The position numbers and the translations under genes were made by a program. Shown one piece after another: positions 8,346-18,834 of a stretch of 51,554 bases of DNA (its first letter is position 1; each line of letters starts with the position of its first letter). The notes beneath the pieces are model-generated. The model was given only the letters and a program-made list of their open reading frames with translations, had not been told where the DNA came from and did no database searches. Location: positions 1 to 51,554 of the forward strand of contig NZ_CABYWZ010000013.1 in the NCBI RefSeq assembly GCF_902522795.1. The letters run 5' to 3'. The stretch is from an uncultured Prochlorococcus sp. (GTDB taxonomy: Bacteria; Cyanobacteriota; Cyanobacteriia; PCC-6307; Cyanobiaceae).

Positions 8346-10610
8346 TTATTTTTTTGATTGATGTTTGAATATACTCACGCTTAATGGGGGCAAAGCAAGT
8401 TCTAGAGCATTTTGATAATCATGAATATTGTAATTTATAGTTTCTTTACCCCCCATATTTCCTTTGTTACTGCCCCCGTATCTAGAGCCATCTGAATTAA
8501 ATATTTCTTTATAGAATCCTTCCACAGGAACACCTACTTTGTATGACCCATGAGTATTAGGTGTAAAGTTAGCAACAACAACAAGCCACTCATTGGTATC
8601 GTTTTCTCTTCTCATGAAACTTATAACCGAATTAGATTTGTCATTACAATCTATCCATTGGAATCCATAAGGATCAAAGTCATTTTTCCATAATGCAGGT
8701 TCATTTTTATAAAGAACGTTTAGGTCATCAATCAAGTTTCTGATACCTTTATGGGGCTCAAATTCTAGTAACTCCCATTGCAAATCATCCCAAACATTCC
8801 ATTCTTGTCTTTGCCCAAATTCCATTCCCATAAATATTGTTTTTTTACCAGGGTGGGTCCACATATAAGTTAGTAATGCTCGAGTATTTGCATATTTCTT
8901 CCAGTCATCGCCAGGCATTTTATGCAAAAGATGACTTTTACCATGGACAACCTCATCATGACTAAGTGCAAGCATAAAGTTCTCTGTATAGTTATATGTA
9001 ATTGAGAAAGTCACACTATTTTGATGGAATTGCCTAAACCAAGGATCTATTTCAAAATAATCAAGCATATCGTGCATCCATCCCATATTCCATTTCAAGT
9101 TAAATCCTAACCCTCCCATGTCAGTTGGTTTGGTTACCATTGGCCAAGTTGTTGATTCTTCAGCGATAGAAAGTGCACCTGGGAAGTGTTGGAAGAGTAC
9201 ATGATTAGCCTGTTGAAGAAATTTAACGGCTTCTATATTTTCATTCCCACCATTTTCATTGGGTATCCATTCTCCATCAGGACGTAGATAATCTCTGTAA
9301 AGCATGGAAGCTACAGCATCTACTCTTATGCCATCAATATGAAACTCTTCAAACCAATAAACGAGATTTGCTACTAAGAAATTTCTTACTTCGTTTCTGC
9401 TGTAATTAAATATTAGGGTTCCCCATTCTTTGTGTTCACCTATTCGTGAATCTCCATGCTCATAAAGATGGCAGCCATCAAAAAATGCTAAACCATGCTT
9501 ATCTTTTGGAAAATGACCGGGCACCCAATCAAGAATTACGCCTATGCCTTCTTCATGACATTTATTTACAAACTCTCTAAATTCATTTGGGGTGCCAAAT
9601 CTACTTGTTGGTGCATACCAGCCTGTAACTTGGTATCCCCATGAACCATCGAAAGGATGTTCAGATATTGGCATTAATTCAATATGAGTGAATCCTCTTT
9701 CTTTTACGTAAGGGATTAGTTTCTTGGTTAATTCTGGATAAGTTAATAATCGTGTTCCAGGTTTTAAATCGGCTGCAGGTACTGGATCTCTTGGTTCACC
9801 ATTGTCCTCAAGATATTTATTATCTGTTGATTCATGGAGCCAACTCCCTAAATGCATTTCATAAACTGAAATTGGCTTGTTAATTTGACTAGAAGAATCT
9901 CTGTTTGAAATCCAAGAACTATCATTCCAATTAAAGTTTTTCAACTTTGAAACTATTGAACCATTTTGAGGTCTGATTTCATGAAGGAAACCATATGGAT
10001 CAGCTTTCTCATAAATATGACCTTGTTGTGTTCTTATTTCGTATTTATATGTGTCGCCCTCTTCCATTGATGGTATGAATAGTTCCCAAATTCCTCCTAA
10101 TCTTTTTTGCATTGGATGATGTCTTCCATCCCAAGAATTTATATCTCCAATTATCGAGATTGATTTTGCATTTGGAGCCCAAATGCAAAACATGACCCCT
10201 TTTTGATTCTTTTCTTCAATGAGATGTGCTCCCATTTTTTCCCAAATATGATGATGATTACCTTCTGCAAAAAGATGTCTATCAACTTCTCCCATCCACT
10301 CTTCTCTAAATGACCAAGGGTCATGTTGTGTATGTATGATCCCTCCTCGTGAAATATTTATTTCGTAATTGTGATTTGGATTTTCAGGCAGTATTGCTTC
10401 AAAAAGCCATTTATGGTTTATGCTTTCCGCCTTATAGGTATTGTTTTTAAAATTTATTTTAACTTCGTCGGCTTCAGGCATCCATACCCTAATTACCCAT
10501 TGTTCTTCATAAAAATGAGGACCTAATATTTTTAATGGATTATCATTGCAACAATTTTCTAGGTTGATAGCTTCTGATTTAATCCAGTCTGCTTGAATTG
10601 TCTCGATCAT
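8346..10610 (-). CDS. glgB: 1,4-alpha-glucan branching enzyme
   Basis: Introduces alpha-1,6 branches into glycogen, the carbon store made by day. The protein has 754 residues: N-terminal CBM48 modules (about 1-220, including [11 protein letters not shown] and [16 protein letters not shown]), a GH13 barrel (about 250-630) and a C-terminal beta domain. GH13 motifs are clear: [22 protein letters not shown] with the nucleophile at Asp431, SIAEEST with the acid/base Glu, and [12 protein letters not shown]. The start is ATG. glgA lies elsewhere in the window (37817), so the glycogen genes are not in one operon. Confidence 0.98.
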   Translation of the reverse strand: MIETIQADWIKSEAINLENCCNDNPLKILGPHFYEEQWVIRVWMPEADEVKINFKNNTYKAESINHKWLFEAILPENPNHNYEINISRGGIIHTQHDPWSFREEWMGEVDRHLFAEGNHHHIWEKMGAHLIEEKNQKGVMFCIWAPNAKSISIIGDINSWDGRHHPMQKRLGGIWELFIPSMEEGDTYKYEIRTQQGHIYEKADPYGFLHEIRPQNGSIVSKLKNFNWNDSSWISNRDSSSQINKPISVYEMHLGSWLHESTDNKYLEDNGEPRDPVPAADLKPGTRLLTYPELTKKLIPYVKERGFTHIELMPISEHPFDGSWGYQVTGWYAPTSRFGTPNEFREFVNKCHEEGIGVILDWVPGHFPKDKHGLAFFDGCHLYEHGDSRIGEHKEWGTLIFNYSRNEVRNFLVANLVYWFEEFHIDGIRVDAVASMLYRDYLRPDGEWIPNENGGNENIEAVKFLQQANHVLFQHFPGALSIAEESTTWPMVTKPTDMGGLGFNLKWNMGWMHDMLDYFEIDPWFRQFHQNSVTFSITYNYTENFMLALSHDEVVHGKSHLLHKMPGDDWKKYANTRALLTYMWTHPGKKTIFMGMEFGQRQEWNVWDDLQWELLEFEPHKGIRNLIDDLNVLYKNEPALWKNDFDPYGFQWIDCNDKSNSVISFMRRENDTNEWLVVVANFTPNTHGSYKVGVPVEGFYKEIFNSDGSRYGGSNKGNMGGKETINYNIHDYQNALELALPPLSVSIFKHQSKK

Positions 10611-10665
10611 GACTGGTAGATATTAACGATTAATAATATCAAATGATTAACCAAAAATTAATTAT

Positions 10666-12243
10666 TTAATAAAAAAAAGGGGTCATTTTCATAAATGTTT
10701 TATCAAGGCTAAAACTTAGAGTAATAACTCTATGATTTGCTGAAGGGGATCCAATATTTCCCTCCCCAAATCCAGGATTAACTCCAATAGCGGGATAAGC
10801 TGCTGCAGATATAGATAAGCGAAGCTTGCTATCTTTAATCAAACAAATATTTGTTGGTTGCATTGTTATTCGATAAATGCATTCTTCACTTATTTTGGAG
10901 TTTTTAACCCTTAAGAATCCGGTTGAAAATTGATTTACCTTTTCATTACCTTCTTCAACTAGAGATAAAGCAAGGCAGATATCGAAATTGGGCTGATCAC
11001 TTTTTACTTGGATTTCTAATGTGGGGACTCCTGTTAAATATTGATCTTCTTCAAAAGAATTGGTTTGAAAAACAGCTACGTCCAGTCGTTTATCAATAAT
11101 GCTTCTATTAAACTTTCCTGGATTTGGGCCTAAATGTCCTCCGTCAGATGGAGTAGGTCTCCACGGGTCATGAACAATTGTGAACCATCCTGATCCTTTT
11201 GAATTTATGGTCAGACTTCCATCTTCAACCTCTAAATTTGCTATACCATCGCTTTTGAGTCCAAAAATAAATTCAGGATTAAATTTGTTATCTAAATCTT
11301 CCCATTTATTTAATGAAATATTCCATATTTTTTTCTCGTCTTTTAAATTTTTATAATTAAAATCTTCATCTAATTTTAAATGTTTATCAAAAAAATTTAA
11401 TAAAGATTCTTGTGATCCCTCCCACCAATTTAGATGTGTTGCATTCCCAATAATAATCTCTGGGCTTCCACCAGCTTCTTTAGATTTTTTATATAGATCA
11501 AATGCACCTTTTAAATGTGGATCCCAAAGTCCTCCAATAATTAACATAGGTTGTTTAATCCATGTTGAAATTGGTTTAAATTCTTCAAATGGACGAGCAT
11601 TATTTAAATTTTTAAGCCATTCCAAAACAAAGCAATTAGGATCATATTTTTTTAAAATTTCAATTCCTTCCGTTAAATAACTTTTATTTTCTAAGGCTAA
11701 TCTTATTTTTCCCCACTCAAAAAAATTATTTTCTTTTTTCATTTTTAGTGCCGCCATTTGAAGTCCCCATGCAATATTGTTATGCCACCAATATGCACCT
11801 CCATCTGAGCACCAATGATCCTTAATATTCATCCCAGTCATTGCTGGAGATAAACAATCGGGCGGCTTTGAATATAATTCACCGGTTAGTTGAGTAAATC
11901 CTTGATATGAAAAACCATATAAGCCAAGTTTCCCATTACATTCTTTTAGAGACCTTACCCATTCATGAGTTTCTGAAGTATCGCTAGCTTCTTGTGAAAA
12001 ACCATTAAAGACTCCTTCAGAAGAACCCATACCTCTAACGTCTTGAATTATGACCATGTACCCTTTGGAAGCCCACCATTCAGGATGAGAATAGGTAATA
12101 GTTGAAGCAATTTCCCTGCCATAAGGTTGTCTCATTAATAATGCAGGCCATGGCCCACTACTATTTGGCAACCAAATCCTTGATATAAGTTTTACTCCAT
12201 CTCTAAGCATTAGAGACTTGTCAAAACATCTTGAACCAGACAT
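10666..12243 (-). CDS. CocE/NonD-family hydrolase (Xaa-Pro dipeptidyl-peptidase-like)
   Basis: A 525-residue alpha/beta-hydrolase of the S15/CocE type, acting on acyl esters or peptides. Its true substrate is unknown. It has the N-terminal strand pattern PALLMRQPYG, the oxyanion-region MVIIQDVRGMGSSEG (about 63-77), the nucleophile elbow GFSYQG with Ser112, and GGLWDPHLKG and ATHLNWW, which probably hold the catalytic Asp and His. The C-terminal part (about 340-525) is the jelly-roll domain of the family (GGHLGPNPG, LTGVPTLEIQVKSD). No signal peptide is seen, so it is probably cytoplasmic. The start is ATG. It follows a small secreted-protein gene by 7 bp. Confidence 0.88.
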   Translation of the reverse strand: MSGSRCFDKSLMLRDGVKLISRIWLPNSSGPWPALLMRQPYGREIASTITYSHPEWWASKGYMVIIQDVRGMGSSEGVFNGFSQEASDTSETHEWVRSLKECNGKLGLYGFSYQGFTQLTGELYSKPPDCLSPAMTGMNIKDHWCSDGGAYWWHNNIAWGLQMAALKMKKENNFFEWGKIRLALENKSYLTEGIEILKKYDPNCFVLEWLKNLNNARPFEEFKPISTWIKQPMLIIGGLWDPHLKGAFDLYKKSKEAGGSPEIIIGNATHLNWWEGSQESLLNFFDKHLKLDEDFNYKNLKDEKKIWNISLNKWEDLDNKFNPEFIFGLKSDGIANLEVEDGSLTINSKGSGWFTIVHDPWRPTPSDGGHLGPNPGKFNRSIIDKRLDVAVFQTNSFEEDQYLTGVPTLEIQVKSDQPNFDICLALSLVEEGNEKVNQFSTGFLRVKNSKISEECIYRITMQPTNICLIKDSKLRLSISAAAYPAIGVNPGFGEGNIGSPSANHRVITLSFSLDKTFMKMTPFFY

Positions 12244-12250
12244 TTAGGCT

Positions 12251-12517
12251 TTAAATAATGTCTGGACAGTGCAGCCCAATGACGTAAATAGAAAAGATCT
12301 CTGCGTTAACGGGAGTTAACTTTTTTTTGTTTGATACATACTCTATTACTCTATCTGAACTAGCTGAAATACCTTTTGAATTAAACTCTCTAAACTTATT
12401 ACATAAATTCATAGCTTCGTTTGGATTCTTTTTTACATTTTCCAGTAGGTTAGATTGACTAAAAACAGGGTATAAAGAGTTGGAAAACAAAAATAATAAA
12501 AATAGCAGAGGTTTCAT
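12251..12517 (-). CDS. Small secreted protein, possibly DUF732-like
   Basis: An 88-residue protein with a clear signal peptide (MKPLLFLLFLFSNSLYPVFS), so the mature part of about 67 residues is exported. It contains two cysteines, one in NLCNKF and one in the C-terminal LHCPDII, which could form a disulphide. The spacing and the terminal CP resemble DUF732 proteins, but I hold that only loosely. The ATG at 12517 is preferred to an in-frame GTG at 12523 because it gives a cleaner signal peptide. The gene ends 7 bp before the CocE-like gene. Function is unknown. Confidence 0.7.
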   Translation of the reverse strand: MKPLLFLLFLFSNSLYPVFSQSNLLENVKKNPNEAMNLCNKFREFNSKGISASSDRVIEYVSNKKKLTPVNAEIFSIYVIGLHCPDII

Positions 12518-12569
12518 TTTCACATACTTTTTCTAAATTCTACATTAAAAAATTTTTTTAACCAAGATT

Positions 12570-12977
12570 TCAAATAGATTTGTAGATTTGACTAGCTTTT
12601 TTAATCCATTCTTTTAAGAGTGCAAAAGTTGTATCTGTTTCAGTTTTTACTCTAAGAATTCTTTCTAATCTACCAATTTTGCGCTCTAATTCGTAAGGAG
12701 TAGATAGTGATAATGATTTAATAGAAGATATGCCGCAATGCAAAAGTAGATATGCTTGTGGTGGAGAAATTCCAATTTCTTTTTTAAAAATAGCTATAGC
12801 TCTAATTTTCTTTAGATTATTCAATGTGCATAGTGAATATGTTCTTTGAATATCATTAATTTCTGCGTCAGAAAGATTACTTAATTTTTCAATGTCAGTT
12901 AAATTATTTTGAACAAAAAAAGATTTCTCATGTCTAAAGTTATTTGGCAAAATATCTAAAAAGGTTTTACTTTCCAT
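12570..12977 (-). CDS. DUF4332-like helix-hairpin-helix protein
   Basis: A 135-residue, mostly alpha-helical protein. Two repeats (about 22-55 and 74-105) look like helix-hairpin-helix units: LTDIEKLSNLSDAEIND and ISPPQAYLLLHCGISSIKSL, each ending in a phrase such as STPYELERKIGRL. This fits DUF4332 proteins, which resemble the DNA-binding HhH units of polymerases and radiation-repair proteins, but no activity is known. The start is ATG. Ycf51 lies 11 bp upstream on the same strand and the secreted-protein gene follows, so these genes may share a transcript. Confidence 0.65.
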   Translation of the reverse strand: MESKTFLDILPNNFRHEKSFFVQNNLTDIEKLSNLSDAEINDIQRTYSLCTLNNLKKIRAIAIFKKEIGISPPQAYLLLHCGISSIKSLSLSTPYELERKIGRLERILRVKTETDTTFALLKEWIKKASQIYKSI

Positions 12978-12988
12978 TGTTTAAGAGA

Positions 12989-13432
12989 CTAATTCATTTT
13001 GACATTTTTCTGAACTTCTCCTATAACCACTGGTTTACTTACGCCATCTGAAATTTTTTCAAGTTTTCTTATCTTTATTTTTACATTCGCACCAGATCTG
13101 CTACCTTTCCTTAAGTTTTCCGATAATTGTTCTAAAGTTGGGTCAATAGATTCCTCTAGAAAGTCATCATCTGCTTTAGCAATAATTAAATCGAACCCAT
13201 TGTCATAGACAATTGGAACATATTTTGCACCTTCTATTAAAACCTTTTCGGAATAACTTTGTATAAATGCCCAACTACTCAAAGAAAGCAACAATGAAAA
13301 GATAGTTGCTCCAATTATTCGAAATTTAAAACCAAAATTTAATATAAAAGCTGCTATTGTGCAAATGAAAAGAAATATTCCAAAGAATCCAAAAATTTTG
13401 GGTGTGTTCTCTAATAGTTCAAAAAAAGACAT
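12989..13432 (-). CDS. Ycf51-like (DUF2518) membrane protein
   Basis: A 147-residue protein with two adjacent transmembrane helices near the N-terminus (about 13-33 and 38-58) and a soluble C-terminal part. The phrase KYVPIVYDNGFDLIIAKADD after the helices and the late PVVIGEVQKNVK match the cyanobacterial and algal Ycf51 proteins (DUF2518), whose function is unknown. The start is ATG. It is divergent from the TamB-like gene across only 52 bp, so the two share a short promoter region. It is probably the first gene of the minus-strand run towards the CocE-like gene. Confidence 0.72.
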   Translation of the reverse strand: MSFFELLENTPKIFGFFGIFLFICTIAAFILNFGFKFRIIGATIFSLLLSLSSWAFIQSYSEKVLIEGAKYVPIVYDNGFDLIIAKADDDFLEESIDPTLEQLSENLRKGSRSGANVKIKIRKLEKISDGVSKPVVIGEVQKNVKMN

Positions 13433-13484
13433 TTAGTGGCTTTGACCTGATTAATTTCTTATATTTTGTAAGCCTACTCTATTT

Positions 13485-16400
13485 TTGGGCTCTAACTTGA
13501 AAAAAATTAGATCTCTAAATTTAAATACTAATATTCTTTTAGTAGGGATGCTTTTACCCTTAGGTTTTTTGGGAACTTTTTTATTAAATAATTTTTTAAA
13601 AGAAATTTATAATTCTAAAAAATTAGAACTAGAAAAAAGTATTGAGAATCTTTTAGATAAAAATGTTGATTTAGGTGATTATGACGGGATTAGATTTCTA
13701 GGTGTTTCTTTGGGTAATTCAAAAATTAATGATAAAGACAATATAAATTCTGAAATTACAGCCAAAAATGTATATGTTGGCATTATGCCTTTTAGATCTT
13801 TTGTAAAACAAAAATGGATCGTAAAAATAAGTCCTAGGAAAGCTGCCATAAATATAGATAGAGATTTTTTTAAAAGGGACGAATCTTATAAAGATGATCG
13901 AATTACAAAAAAATCAAAATCTAAGTATGAGTTGAACTTTAACTTAAATAAATATTCAGATCTGAAGTTTAATAATGCAGGATTAAAAACAAAAGTAAAA
14001 GGTAATGTTATTTACAAGTCAAGAAATAGACAAATCATTGCAAATGTAAAATCAAATTTTAATGAAAAGGGTTTTTTAAAATTTAAATTTAATACAAAAT
14101 TAAATCAAGACTTTTTAAAACTGGATTTATTTTCTAAGGGTTTAGATCTTGACAATTCTGAATATATTATTGGGAATAGAAAAATTAGCTTTAAAAAAGG
14201 TATCTTTAAATCTAACTTTAAATTTAATAAATCATCAAAGCGCACATTTTGTGAAGGAAGATTTTCTTTTACTAATTTAAAAATAAAACCAGAAGATTTA
14301 GCAGAGAATATAAATTCAGATTCAACTTGGTTTTTTTGTAAAGATAATAATTTAATTGGTAATACAGAAAAATTAAATTATGGAACTTTGACTTCGAATT
14401 TTAATCTTAATATGCCATTTAACAAAAGTTCCAATAATATTGATTTAAAAGGAAGTATTGGATACATTAATAGCCTTAATCCGGATATCCAATTAACGGG
14501 TAATATTCCTTTTTGGTTTGATAGAAGAGGTATTAATTTTGGTGATATAGATACTAGTTTTAAAATAAATAGAACTCAATTATCTAATTTAAATATTTTC
14601 CGAAAAAATGATATAAGGGGTTTCATTACTGCTAAAGGAGAATTAAAAGGAAAAATTACTGATCCTGATATTTCGATAAACTTCAATCTTGATTACCCGC
14701 ACTTTAAAGGTATCCGCATTAGAGAAATATGGGAGGGAGATTTTAAAAATGAAAATAGTGAATTTCTGCTTAATATAAAAAATAAATACTCTCCAATCCC
14801 TTCATTTCTCTCAATCAATTTTAATTCTGATCTTAAAATAAATAATGCAAATTTTATAAGAGTTTTTAATTCAAATAAAGGTACTATAGGCATAGTCAAA
14901 GAGGATGATGGTTATAATTGGCAAGCAGAGAATTTTCCTCTTGATGAACTTGAATTATCTATAGACAAAAATCAATTCGATAGAGTTGATGGAATTATTA
15001 ATGGTAAGGGATCAATTTCGTCAGACCAGTCAAACCTTGATGGGCGAATCGCCTGGAGTCTAGGCAAATATGGGAATATTAATCTAGCCAATTCATTATT
15101 TGATTTCCGCTTCAAAGATAATTCTTTTTATATAAACTCTTCATTGTATCCAATTGATGGAGGGATAATTGAAGTCGAGTATGATTCAAGTAAAAATAAT
15201 TTAATTAATTCAGAATTAAAGGATATAAGCACTAGTTGGACTATCCTTACAGCTATTGATATTTTTAACTTTGATAATAAAAAAGTGATTCCTATAAGTA
15301 AATCGAATATTTTGAATAATTTGGAAATAAATAAAGATAATAAATCATTTAAAGAGAGGATCGATTTTATAAATAACTTTATTGAAACTAGTAATGTGCT
15401 GGAGGACAAATTTAAGTTGAAAAAATATTTTAATAAATTTAGAAGTAGATACAATGGCAAAATTACTATTCATGGTGATAGCCCTGCAAATTACAAATTG
15501 AATGCAAAAATAAATGGCTATCTTGATATGCCAAGAGATAACTATAAGAACAATAAGGAGGAATTTTCTATTGATTTGGAAGGAGGATTATTAAAAGGGA
15601 AAGGTTCTTTAAGAATTAAAAATTTACCTCTAAATGCAGCAAATATCTTTTTAAATAATCCAAGAGATTTTTTTGGAGGGTTGGATATGAATTTATTATA
15701 TAATCTTGATTCAAAATCTTTCTTTAGTGAAATTTATTCCGATAATTCATCAATTAAAGATAATAAAATAATATTTGATAAGGGACTAATTGAATTTAAT
15801 AATTCTATTTTTGATATTGATTTTTCCCTTTTGATAAATAATTCTGAAATTCCAGTTAATATTAAAGGTTCGATACCTGTCAATAAATCAGATAACTTAG
15901 ATCTAAGATTGATTGGGAATGGAAAATTTATTGAGTTAATAGATATTTTTGCTGATGAATACTTTACCTTTAAAGAAGGTGATGTAAATCTTCGGATGAT
16001 AATTAAAGGGAGTTTAAATAAACCAATCTTGAATGGTTTTATAGTAATTAAAGATTCCGAAATTGATTTTTATAACAATATAATAAAAGATATTAATAGC
16101 TTAATAATTTTTGATTTTGACTCTTTAGAGATCAAGAATCTAAAAGCAAAAGTGGAAGATTCTGGAGATATTTTTATTAAAGGTTCTTTGCCTTTTTATA
16201 GTAATATTGATTCTGGCAAATCAGAAATTAATATGAAAACGAATAAATTTACTTTAAAGATAGACAATTCTAATTTTCTAATTGATTCAGATATAGATTT
16301 AAGTGGATCGTTTGAAAATCCTGTTTTAGGCGGTAATTTATCTCTTAATAATGGATTTATTAACTTTAATAGAAATAATAAAAATAATAAGTTAGATAAA

Positions 16401-17444
16401 GATAGTAAATTAAAGGAAGATAAATTTGATTGGCCAGAGCTCTACTGGAATACTAAGCAGAATATTGAAATAATTTCAAACGAAACAATATTAAATTCAG
16501 TTCTTTTAGGAGAAACATTACCAAATTATTTGGAAAATTTGAGTTTTAAAAATCTTAAATTAAAACTTGGGCCGGATTTTAAACTTCAATATTCAGAAAT
16601 AGTTCAAGCTTCTTTAGATACCAAATTAGACCTTAATATAAACGGAAAGGTAGGAAAAGATTTAAATGCTAGAGGTCTAATTTATCTTAAAAAAGGTAGA
16701 GCTAATTTATATACTACTCCATTTAAACTTGATAAAAATAAAGAAAATTATATTTTATTTGCATCGAGAAGTGGCGTTGTTCCATTTATTAATTTTTCTC
16801 TGGTTAGTAAAGTTCCAGATTCTATAATACCTATAAGTGAAAATAATCAGGATTCAAATATCTCAGGTGATCTTTATGAAAACGCGACTTCAAGTAGTTT
16901 TGGATCTTTTGGGATTGGTAATTCAAGGCTTATCAAAATTGAAGCATCTTATGAAGGATTTTTAGATCAATTATCTTTTGCAGATGAAAATAGAAGGATT
17001 CAATTAAGGAGCACGCCAAGTTATAACAGATCACAAATAATTGGTTTAATAGGAGGTAATTCTGCAAATTTAATAAATAGAGCATTTATTTCTCAACTTA
17101 ATAATGCTGATGCTTTTAGTGAGAGATTTCAGTTATCTTTATATCCAGCCTTAATAGAAAATAATGATGCCTTAAATAATATTTTTTCCAATGAAAATTT
17201 AGATATTGAAAATGATAGTCAATCATTTTCAAATGAGGAATTTTCTTCTCAAGCTTGGGTAGCAGAACTAGGAATTGATTTTACTGATGCGATAAATTTT
17301 GCCTTCCAAACCGTTCCAGGTAGAGATGATCTTTCATCTATAGGAATTTTGACTTTTCAGGCCAATCCAAATCTTGAATTATTAGGTTCTTTTGATTCCA
17401 ATGGAGATTGGAAAAGTCAAATTCAATTATTTTTTAGATATTAA
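13485..17444 (+). CDS. TamB / TIC236-like envelope protein (DUF490)
   Basis: A 1319-residue protein with a single N-terminal signal anchor (about 18-35, ILLVGMLLPLGFLGTFLL) followed by a very long, Asn- and Lys-rich beta-strand region. Repeated motifs such as INGKGSIS, LKGSIG and FKGSLP are typical of the beta-taco groove of TamB proteins. The C-terminal 350 residues contain the DUF490 hallmarks (DLNINGKVGKDLNARGLIYL, GRANLYTTPF, LGIDFTDAINFAFQTVPGRDD). In bacteria TamB spans the periplasm, working with Omp85 proteins in outer-membrane biogenesis or lipid transport. The chloroplast relative is TIC236. The start is uncertain: TTG at 13485 or the in-frame TTG at 13497. Confidence 0.88.
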   Translation: MGSNLKKIRSLNLNTNILLVGMLLPLGFLGTFLLNNFLKEIYNSKKLELEKSIENLLDKNVDLGDYDGIRFLGVSLGNSKINDKDNINSEITAKNVYVGIMPFRSFVKQKWIVKISPRKAAINIDRDFFKRDESYKDDRITKKSKSKYELNFNLNKYSDLKFNNAGLKTKVKGNVIYKSRNRQIIANVKSNFNEKGFLKFKFNTKLNQDFLKLDLFSKGLDLDNSEYIIGNRKISFKKGIFKSNFKFNKSSKRTFCEGRFSFTNLKIKPEDLAENINSDSTWFFCKDNNLIGNTEKLNYGTLTSNFNLNMPFNKSSNNIDLKGSIGYINSLNPDIQLTGNIPFWFDRRGINFGDIDTSFKINRTQLSNLNIFRKNDIRGFITAKGELKGKITDPDISINFNLDYPHFKGIRIREIWEGDFKNENSEFLLNIKNKYSPIPSFLSINFNSDLKINNANFIRVFNSNKGTIGIVKEDDGYNWQAENFPLDELELSIDKNQFDRVDGIINGKGSISSDQSNLDGRIAWSLGKYGNINLANSLFDFRFKDNSFYINSSLYPIDGGIIEVEYDSSKNNLINSELKDISTSWTILTAIDIFNFDNKKVIPISKSNILNNLEINKDNKSFKERIDFINNFIETSNVLEDKFKLKKYFNKFRSRYNGKITIHGDSPANYKLNAKINGYLDMPRDNYKNNKEEFSIDLEGGLLKGKGSLRIKNLPLNAANIFLNNPRDFFGGLDMNLLYNLDSKSFFSEIYSDNSSIKDNKIIFDKGLIEFNNSIFDIDFSLLINNSEIPVNIKGSIPVNKSDNLDLRLIGNGKFIELIDIFADEYFTFKEGDVNLRMIIKGSLNKPILNGFIVIKDSEIDFYNNIIKDINSLIIFDFDSLEIKNLKAKVEDSGDIFIKGSLPFYSNIDSGKSEINMKTNKFTLKIDNSNFLIDSDIDLSGSFENPVLGGNLSLNNGFINFNRNNKNNKLDKDSKLKEDKFDWPELYWNTKQNIEIISNETILNSVLLGETLPNYLENLSFKNLKLKLGPDFKLQYSEIVQASLDTKLDLNINGKVGKDLNARGLIYLKKGRANLYTTPFKLDKNKENYILFASRSGVVPFINFSLVSKVPDSIIPISENNQDSNISGDLYENATSSSFGSFGIGNSRLIKIEASYEGFLDQLSFADENRRIQLRSTPSYNRSQIIGLIGGNSANLINRAFISQLNNADAFSERFQLSLYPALIENNDALNNIFSNENLDIENDSQSFSNEEFSSQAWVAELGIDFTDAINFAFQTVPGRDDLSSIGILTFQANPNLELLGSFDSNGDWKSQIQLFFRY

Positions 17445-17510
17445 CTCAGAGAGAAATTTAGTTTAAAGATTTGTTAATTTGAATTATTATTAAATCAATT
17501 AAAAAATACC

Positions 17511-18821
17511 ATGGCTAATATCTTTGAAGTTCCTCAACCAGGTAATGATCTTTTAGAAAAAGCTGATAAAGTTCGTTTGGCATCAATAAAAATAAGTCAG
17601 ACTGAAAATCAAAATAGAATTAAAGCCTTAAATTTTATGGCTGATTATCTTGAGAAAAATACTAAAGAAATTTTAGATGCTAATAATGAGGACTATAAAA
17701 GTGCAGAAAGAAAAGGTATTTCAAAGGCTTTACTCTCTAGATTAAAGTTATCAAAAGAAAAATTAAATTCAGGAATTGAAGGGGTAAGAAAAGTTGGAGA
17801 CTTGGCTGATCCTGTAAATCAAGTTCAAATAAAAAGAGAGCTTTCAAAAGGATTGATTTTAGAAAGAAAAACTGTGCCAATTGGAGTCTTAGGTGTTATT
17901 TTTGAATCAAGGCCAGATGCCGTGATGCAGATTAGTTCATTAGCAATAAGATCAGGAAATGGAGTAATGCTAAAAGGTGGTAGTGAAGCTAATTTAACAA
18001 ATACTTCAATAGTGAATGCATTGCAAGAAGGTTTAATTGAATCAGGTCTTGATAAAAATGCAATATGTTTACTTACAACCAGAAAAGATAGCATGGCGAT
18101 GTTAAATCTTGAGAAATACATTAATTTAATAATTCCAAGAGGAAGTAATGAATTAGTTAAATTTATTCAGGAGAATACAAGAATTCCTGTGCTTGGCCAT
18201 GCTGATGGAATTTGTCATTTGTTTATAGATATTGAGGCAAATCTAGAGATGGCATTATCAGTTGCTTTGGACAGTAAAATTCAGTATCCAGCAGCATGTA
18301 ATGCTATTGAAACTTTATTAGTTCATAAAGATATCGCACCAGCTTTTTTAGAAAAGGCAATCCCCCTGTTTAATTCTAATGAAGTTAAATTAATTGGAGA
18401 TAAGAGATCACTTGAATTAGGGTTAAAGTATGAGGCTAATCTAGAAGATTGGGAAACTGAATATTTGGATTTAATTTTATCGATAAAAATTGTTGATGAT
18501 CTCGAGGAAGCAATAAAACATATTCAAAAATATAGTTCAAAACATACAGATGGAATAATTACTGAAAATTCAAATACTGCAAAAAAATTTATGAATGTAG
18601 TTGATAGTGCAGGTGTTTTTCATAATTGCTCTACTAGATTTGCAGATGGGTTTAGATATGGATTCGGAGCTGAAGTTGGTATATCTACTCAAACTCTTCC
18701 ACCAAGGGGACCTGTAGGTTTAGAAGGTTTGGTCACTTATAAATATTTCCTTGAAGGTGATGGGAATATAGTTGATGATTTTTCATCAGGAAAGGCTATC
18801 TATTCACACAAAGATCTTTAA
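17511..18821 (+). CDS. proA: Glutamate-5-semialdehyde dehydrogenase (gamma-glutamyl phosphate reductase)
   Basis: Second step of proline synthesis: NADPH reduction of gamma-glutamyl phosphate to the semialdehyde. At 436 residues it is of normal length. Family motifs seen are VPIGVLGVIFESRPDAVMQI (about 122-141), a LKGGSEA phosphate-binding turn, the catalytic cysteine region YPAACNAIETLLVH (about 262-275), and near the C-terminus RFADGFRYGFGAEVGISTQ with PPRGPVGLEGL. The start is ATG. folB follows after 11 bp on the same strand; the junction carries a 21-bp near-perfect palindrome. Confidence 0.97.
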   Translation: MANIFEVPQPGNDLLEKADKVRLASIKISQTENQNRIKALNFMADYLEKNTKEILDANNEDYKSAERKGISKALLSRLKLSKEKLNSGIEGVRKVGDLADPVNQVQIKRELSKGLILERKTVPIGVLGVIFESRPDAVMQISSLAIRSGNGVMLKGGSEANLTNTSIVNALQEGLIESGLDKNAICLLTTRKDSMAMLNLEKYINLIIPRGSNELVKFIQENTRIPVLGHADGICHLFIDIEANLEMALSVALDSKIQYPAACNAIETLLVHKDIAPAFLEKAIPLFNSNEVKLIGDKRSLELGLKYEANLEDWETEYLDLILSIKIVDDLEEAIKHIQKYSSKHTDGIITENSNTAKKFMNVVDSAGVFHNCSTRFADGFRYGFGAEVGISTQTLPPRGPVGLEGLVTYKYFLEGDGNIVDDFSSGKAIYSHKDL

Positions 18822-18834
18822 AACTTTTAAAGAT
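18814..18834. repeat. 10-bp-arm palindrome at the proA-folB junction
   Basis: ATCTTTAAAA (18814-18823), one C, then TTTTAAAGAT (18825-18834) form a perfect inverted repeat. It spans the proA stop codon (18819-18821) and the first two bases of the folB ATG. It is too compact for a normal hairpin loop unless inner pairs open, and is not a classic terminator. It may affect coupling of the two genes, or be chance in AT-rich DNA. Confidence 0.45.
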
